A stretch of 64,000 bases of DNA, taken from positions 38,287,047 through 38,351,046 of the forward strand of contig OZ020489.1 in NCBI GenBank assembly GCA_963971405.1, written 5' to 3'. A program made the position numbers and the translations under genes. The notes below the pieces were generated by a model. The model searched no databases. It worked only from the letters and a program-made list of their open reading frames with translations, and was not told where the DNA came from. How positions within the stretch are numbered: position 1 is the first letter of the stretch; each line of letters starts with the position of its first letter. This stretch comes from Psococerastis gibbosa (Eukaryota; Arthropoda; Insecta; Psocodea; Psocidae). Positions 60,351 through 64,000 of the stretch are shown piece by piece.

Positions 60351-61030
60351 AAGCTCTATGAAAATGGCGTTTTTTATCGAGGAAAAACTCTATTTAACAA
60401 ATTACCTCTTTCTATGAGAGAATTAACAAGTGTCAGCCAATTTAAGATAGCACTGATACTATATTTGATGGACAGTGCATTTTATTCAGTGCAAGAATTT
60501 ATGGAACACTCTTCGTATTCTTAGGCAATAGTATGTGTGTATGTATATGTATGAACTCTATATTTCATATATTTCATTCTAATTAAGGGAAGGTTGCTGT
60601 AGAACCAGTTACCGGACTACATTAAGAGATTGCGTTCGGAGGCTAGGGAGTGCAGGTGAATATTACACACATACCTGGTGGAGGGTGTGTCTTATTCGCT
60701 TGATGAGTTTCTGGGGAATGCGTAAATTAATTTGGCCGATTGTTCTTACAATGGGCCAATTTTATTTCGTCTTGTAAATTTTTATTTTCATTTTTATTTT
60801 TTATATATTGTTGATGTTAGTTATCTAAGTTAAATGTTACATGTTAGGTGTTATTAGTTTAGTTATAATTGTATTGTATTACTGTATCCAATATAATTCA
60901 TTCATTCATTCATTCATGTGTTTATTTTTATGACGACATCCTATAATGTAATTGTTTTATGGATAATATAATTAGATTTGATTTGAGTTGAAGAGACGAG
61001 AACCATGTATTAATATTAATATTAATATTA
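60351..61030. other. Unassigned stretch with (ATTC)n
   Basis: ATTCATTCATTCATTCAT lies at 60897-60916 and (TAATAT)n at 61010-61030. No gene recognised. Confidence 0.35.
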
Positions 61031-61032
61031 AT

Positions 61033-61225
61033 CGGCTTCGATGGCAAGGTGGCAGCGTGCTTGTACCTGTGCGAGTCTCTGCGCGCCATGCGATCGGAGG
61101 CGTGTCGTAGCTCAGCACAAGCATTAATTTACTCATTGAGGTGACTGAAGAGGTCAATCGGATCCATTCATTAAATTGTTTGAATGCGATTAACCTTTTT
61201 ATTAAAGAAAAAAACAAAAACAATA
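61033..61225 (+). mobile_element. SINE-like family D, near-complete
   Basis: CGGCTTCGATGGCAAGGTGG (A-box-like), CAGCGTGCTTGTACCTGTGC, GAGTCTCTGCGCGCCATGCG, ATCGGAGGCGTGTCGTAGCT, GAGGTGACTGAAGAGGTCAA, TTAAATTGTTTGAATGCGAT, TAACCTTTTTATTAAAG and an A-rich tail ending just before a Helentron. Confidence 0.72.
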
Positions 61226-61230
61226 ATATT

Positions 61231-62026
61231 GCTTTCCAATTTATACGTAGTATAAGGAAAGCTTTGTGATGGTCCAAATTTTCGATTCCGAGATTTCAAG
61301 GGATTTACACGTTTTCAGGTCCCAGGAACCCAAAAAAGTGGTTTTTACGAAATGTCTGTAGCTCTGTCGCTCTGTCGCTCTGTCGCTCTGTCTGTCTGTT
61401 CGTCGATTTCCAGGGAAACTACTCGGTTGATTTTAATGAAATTCGACATGTAGGTTCACAAAAATCATACCTCGGGACCCTTTTTTTTATTTTGGGCTTT
61501 ATTTTCAAAAAACTCATAAAAAACGTCTAAAATATTATTTCTCGAAAACGGCTGCAACGATTTCTTTTAAATTCACATATATTGTAGTCGTTATTAATGT
61601 TGACAAAATGCGGGGAGTCGCTTGCCCCTTGATAGTTTGCTTCTGGGGGTAAAAAAATAAAAATAACTAAATTTTAATGAAAAATGACTAAAAAATAATT
61701 TTTCTGTGAAACCGTTCCATCGATGATTTCTACCTTCAGGTATGTTTTAGGTGTTAAATTGAGTAACGAAACCGGACAGATTGCTTTCCCAAAAAACTAT
61801 TTGGTTTTGTGCAAAAAAAATGTTTTTGAAAAAATGATTGAAAATTCACGGTCAAATGCATTGCGTGCCCTGCCATTATTGCTGTGTGGTAATTTGTTGG
61901 TCTGACCTATCTAGAATTTACCTCACTTTAACTATAGGAAAATTATTTACCATAAAATTACTAATTTTCTCTAGCTACTACTTGATAAATTGGAAAGCAT
62001 GTTCGAGTAAACTGGGACCGGTTCTT
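61231..62026 (+). mobile_element. Non-autonomous Helentron-like element, full copy
   Basis: GCTTTCCAATTTATACGTAG to GGACCGGTTCTT, 796 bp. The GTCGCTCTGTCGCTCTGTCG tract is expanded (61360-61403), while the C-run block near the 3' end is deleted: CTCACTT joins directly to TAACTATAGG near 61927. The hairpin is slightly weakened (CGAGTAAACTGG). Junctions T|GCTTTCC and GGTTCTT|TT fit T|T insertion. Confidence 0.86.
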
Positions 62027-62690
62027 TTCCATCGCAGATGTGTTTGGCTGTCCTGCTGTCAATAGATAAGTATACATTAAATTGTTTATATGAGACAACT
62101 CCTAAAAGAAACTGCTTTCAGGACGCCGATTCTCACAAATTTCGGTTCGCCCCTCGTACATCTCAAATAAATACGCAAACACAAAGAATGTGGAGAGGAA
62201 TATCAATAAACCGAACGCGGAAAGCCCATTTGTCCTAGAACTTGAATGTGTTCTGTGGAGGGAAAAGGTGGATCGCGGGGGAGGGGGCTGGCCTTGGACT
62301 TGAATAAGGGTCTGAGATAAGCCATCCATTTGTCGCTGGTCGACCGCCAGTATATTGTATGTGTCGGGGCTCGTGCCAAGAAAAATGCTCACCTTTTCCT
62401 GTACATTCAATTGTCAGTTGAATTTATTTATTCAGGAACATGGAAAATCGATTTTGTTGGCCTGGATTTTGTTGAGTTCCAAGTGCCGTACAAGTGCAAA
62501 CTAGAATAACCTTTTTTACAAATTTGTTTGTTCTAATACATTATGAATATAGTTATACTAATTTTTCCGCGCTGTTACTCTTCATTATCTTATCTTTACA
62601 GCAATGTAAGCCTCAAACGGGAAATTTTAAACAACTTCAAATTGGGAAAAATTTCATTCCAATGAAATAAATTCGACATAATTATGTGGG
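62027..62690. other. Unassigned stretch
   Basis: No gene or family recognised. The minus-strand frame 62102-62410 has no known domain. Confidence 0.3.
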
Positions 62691-62744
62691 CCTACTATGG
62701 TGATTGTTACATTATTATATATTATAAAAATTATTTTTACCTTA

Positions 62745-63325
62745 ATATTGGGATTAAAATTGTAAACAAAACAATTTTGAATAGCACTTTCCATTATAAA
62801 ATTGTCTTGTTTACATTTTTAATCCCTAATGGCCAACTATGTCGATTATTTTTAAGAGGAAGCTGGCTGTACACATTGGCCACCCCTGAATCACCCTAAG
62901 ATAGGTTGGTTTATATTTATTATTTAAGTTAATACTTCAAGTTACATAGATTTGGTCGACTCAATTTGTAGAGGACTATTTCATCCATAGTACTACGACG
63001 ATTTATTTAGTTTTGGCCTAGGGGGTTTTCCGTGAAACCGACAGAGATTTACCGAATTATCGAATTTATGGAAAAATTATACCCACAAAAATGAAAAACA
63101 CCTTATAGTAGGGTGTAAGAAATAGTCCTCTAGCAATTGAGTAGACCAAATCTTTATAAATTTAAGTATTAACTTAAGCAAAACTTATAAAGCAACCTGA
63201 TTCAGGGTGATACAGGGGTGGCCAATGTGTACGGCCAGCATCCTCTAAATACTAAACATTTAAAAAAGATAATTTTTGAACCGAAAGTTCTATTTATAAT
63301 TGTGTGTTTACTTATTTAACCCCCA
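62745..63325. mobile_element. Large foldback (family J)
   Basis: The left arm includes GGCTGTACACATTGGCCACC, CCTGAATCACCCT, TTAAGTTAATACTT, GATTTGGTCGACTCAATTTG and AGAGGACTATTTCAT. The right arm holds the inverted forms AGGGTGATACAGGGGTGGCC and AATGTGTACGGCCAGC, CAATTGAGTAGACCAAATC and AAGAAATAGTCCTCT. The tip lies near 63010-63080. Inside the left arm a smaller palindrome, GTAAACAAAACAATTTTGAA / AAATTGTCTTGTTTAC, is centred at about 62790. Arm words recur at 300-372 and 11440-11700. Confidence 0.7.
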
Positions 63326-63369
63326 GATGATGAAGTTTATTAACTTAAATGGCACAGTAGACAAGCAGT

Positions 63370-63540
63370 AGCCTGATCATGGCGATTATAATATACCGGT
63401 ATTTATTTAATCCCCTGCTATTAAAAATGTAAACAAGATAATTTTGTAATGGAAAGTTCTATTTAAAATTTGTTTGTTTACAGTTATAATCCTAGGGTAT
63501 TTATTTAACCCCGGTATTATAATCGCCTCGATCAGGCTGC
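63370..63540. mobile_element. Foldback MITE (GCCTGATCATGGCG family)
   Basis: AGCCTGATCATGGCGATTAT ... ATAATCGCCTCGATCAGGCT, 171 bp, with TAATACCGG-type continuation in both arms and an inner TGTAAACAAGATAATTTTG. Same end family as 55079-55614. Confidence 0.72.
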
Positions 63541-63569
63541 AGGTCAAAGATTAGAAATAATCACCATAA

Positions 63570-64000
63570 TCCATTAATCACGTGATGTTTTTTTAAACAT
63601 TTTTTAACCCCCCCTCCCCCTTGGTGATACGTGGTGAGGTTTAAGACTACCCCCCTCCCCACCCAAAATCACGTGTATTTTTTAGTACCTACAAAGAATC
63701 TTAAAATTTTTTCAATATTATTTTTAAATACAGGTATAAAGTATAATCTAATTTCATTTTATTATGGAAATGAAGGACCATGATGAAAATGTCTAGACAG
63801 AAAGATTGCAGGTTGTTTTTGACTGGCATTAAAACAATATTGAAGGAAGGTGTAATCATGCGTGTGATCATGCGATCATGCATTTGACGAAAAAATAAAT
63901 ACACGTGATATCCTACTATACAACCTCCCCCCTTATTGTGATATTTCGTGATTTTTTTTTAACCCCCCCCCCCCCTTTCGAACCTCACGTGATTAATGGA
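63570..64000. mobile_element. Foldback element reaching the window edge
   Basis: Left end TCCATTAATCACGTGATG; right end CCTCACGTGATTAATGGA at the last base of the window. C runs sit next to each end (63609, 63964). The right boundary may lie beyond the window. The CACGTGAT word is also part of the arms at 55079-55614. Confidence 0.6.

Overview
The window looks like intergenic or intronic DNA from an animal genome, most likely an arthropod. It is AT-rich, and about half of it can be assigned to dispersed repeats. No complete host gene is visible. The arthropod guess rests on a short TTAGG telomere-type run (18512-18524), Helentron/DINE-1-like elements with GTCY microsatellites, tRNA-derived SINEs and several LINE types. 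It is a guess from repeat style; the species cannot be named.

Layout. 1-7 kb: hAT-type G/C-rich MITEs, tRNA-like SINEs, a full Helentron-like element (2738-3608) and one CpG-rich unique stretch that could be a first exon (2310-2665). 7-13 kb: a Helentron copy inserted into a SINE (the two SINE halves supply the empty site), LINE 3' ends, and an old Helentron broken by a foldback element and by a hammerhead-like element. 13-20 kb: the only long reading frame, a 5'-truncated non-LTR retrotransposon reverse transcriptase (13147-15234), followed by a related truncated copy and several more LINE C-terminal remnants. 20-36 kb: mostly unique sequence with scattered SINEs, hAT MITEs carrying 8-bp target duplications, two Helentrons and composite foldbacks. 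36-46 kb: a 492-bp foldback, a Helentron, SINEs with (AAC)n tails and one candidate host exon on the minus strand (39344-39607). 46-54 kb: a ~200-bp satellite, two interrupted Helentrons and LINE remnants. 54-64 kb: foldback palindromes, a piggyBac transposase C-terminus (56482-56690), four loci of the hammerhead-like family, SINEs and a last full Helentron.

How the parts fit. Almost all non-autonomous families here would depend on enzymes encoded elsewhere: Rep/helicase for the Helentron-like copies, hAT transposase for the G/C-rich MITEs, LINE reverse transcriptase for the SINEs. The most informative signals are: (i) the Helentron structure plus an empty site showing T|T insertion without duplication; (ii) a type I hammerhead-ribozyme fold in a palindromic repeat family; (iii) a pair of 3'UTR hairpins that covary across four LINE 3' ends; (iv) a CLH...CxC cysteine motif conserved between two diverged LINE copies; (v) a composite foldback with the same internal junction at two loci. 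Everything was read by eye, so repeat borders without a stated target duplication are approximate to about 10-20 bases.
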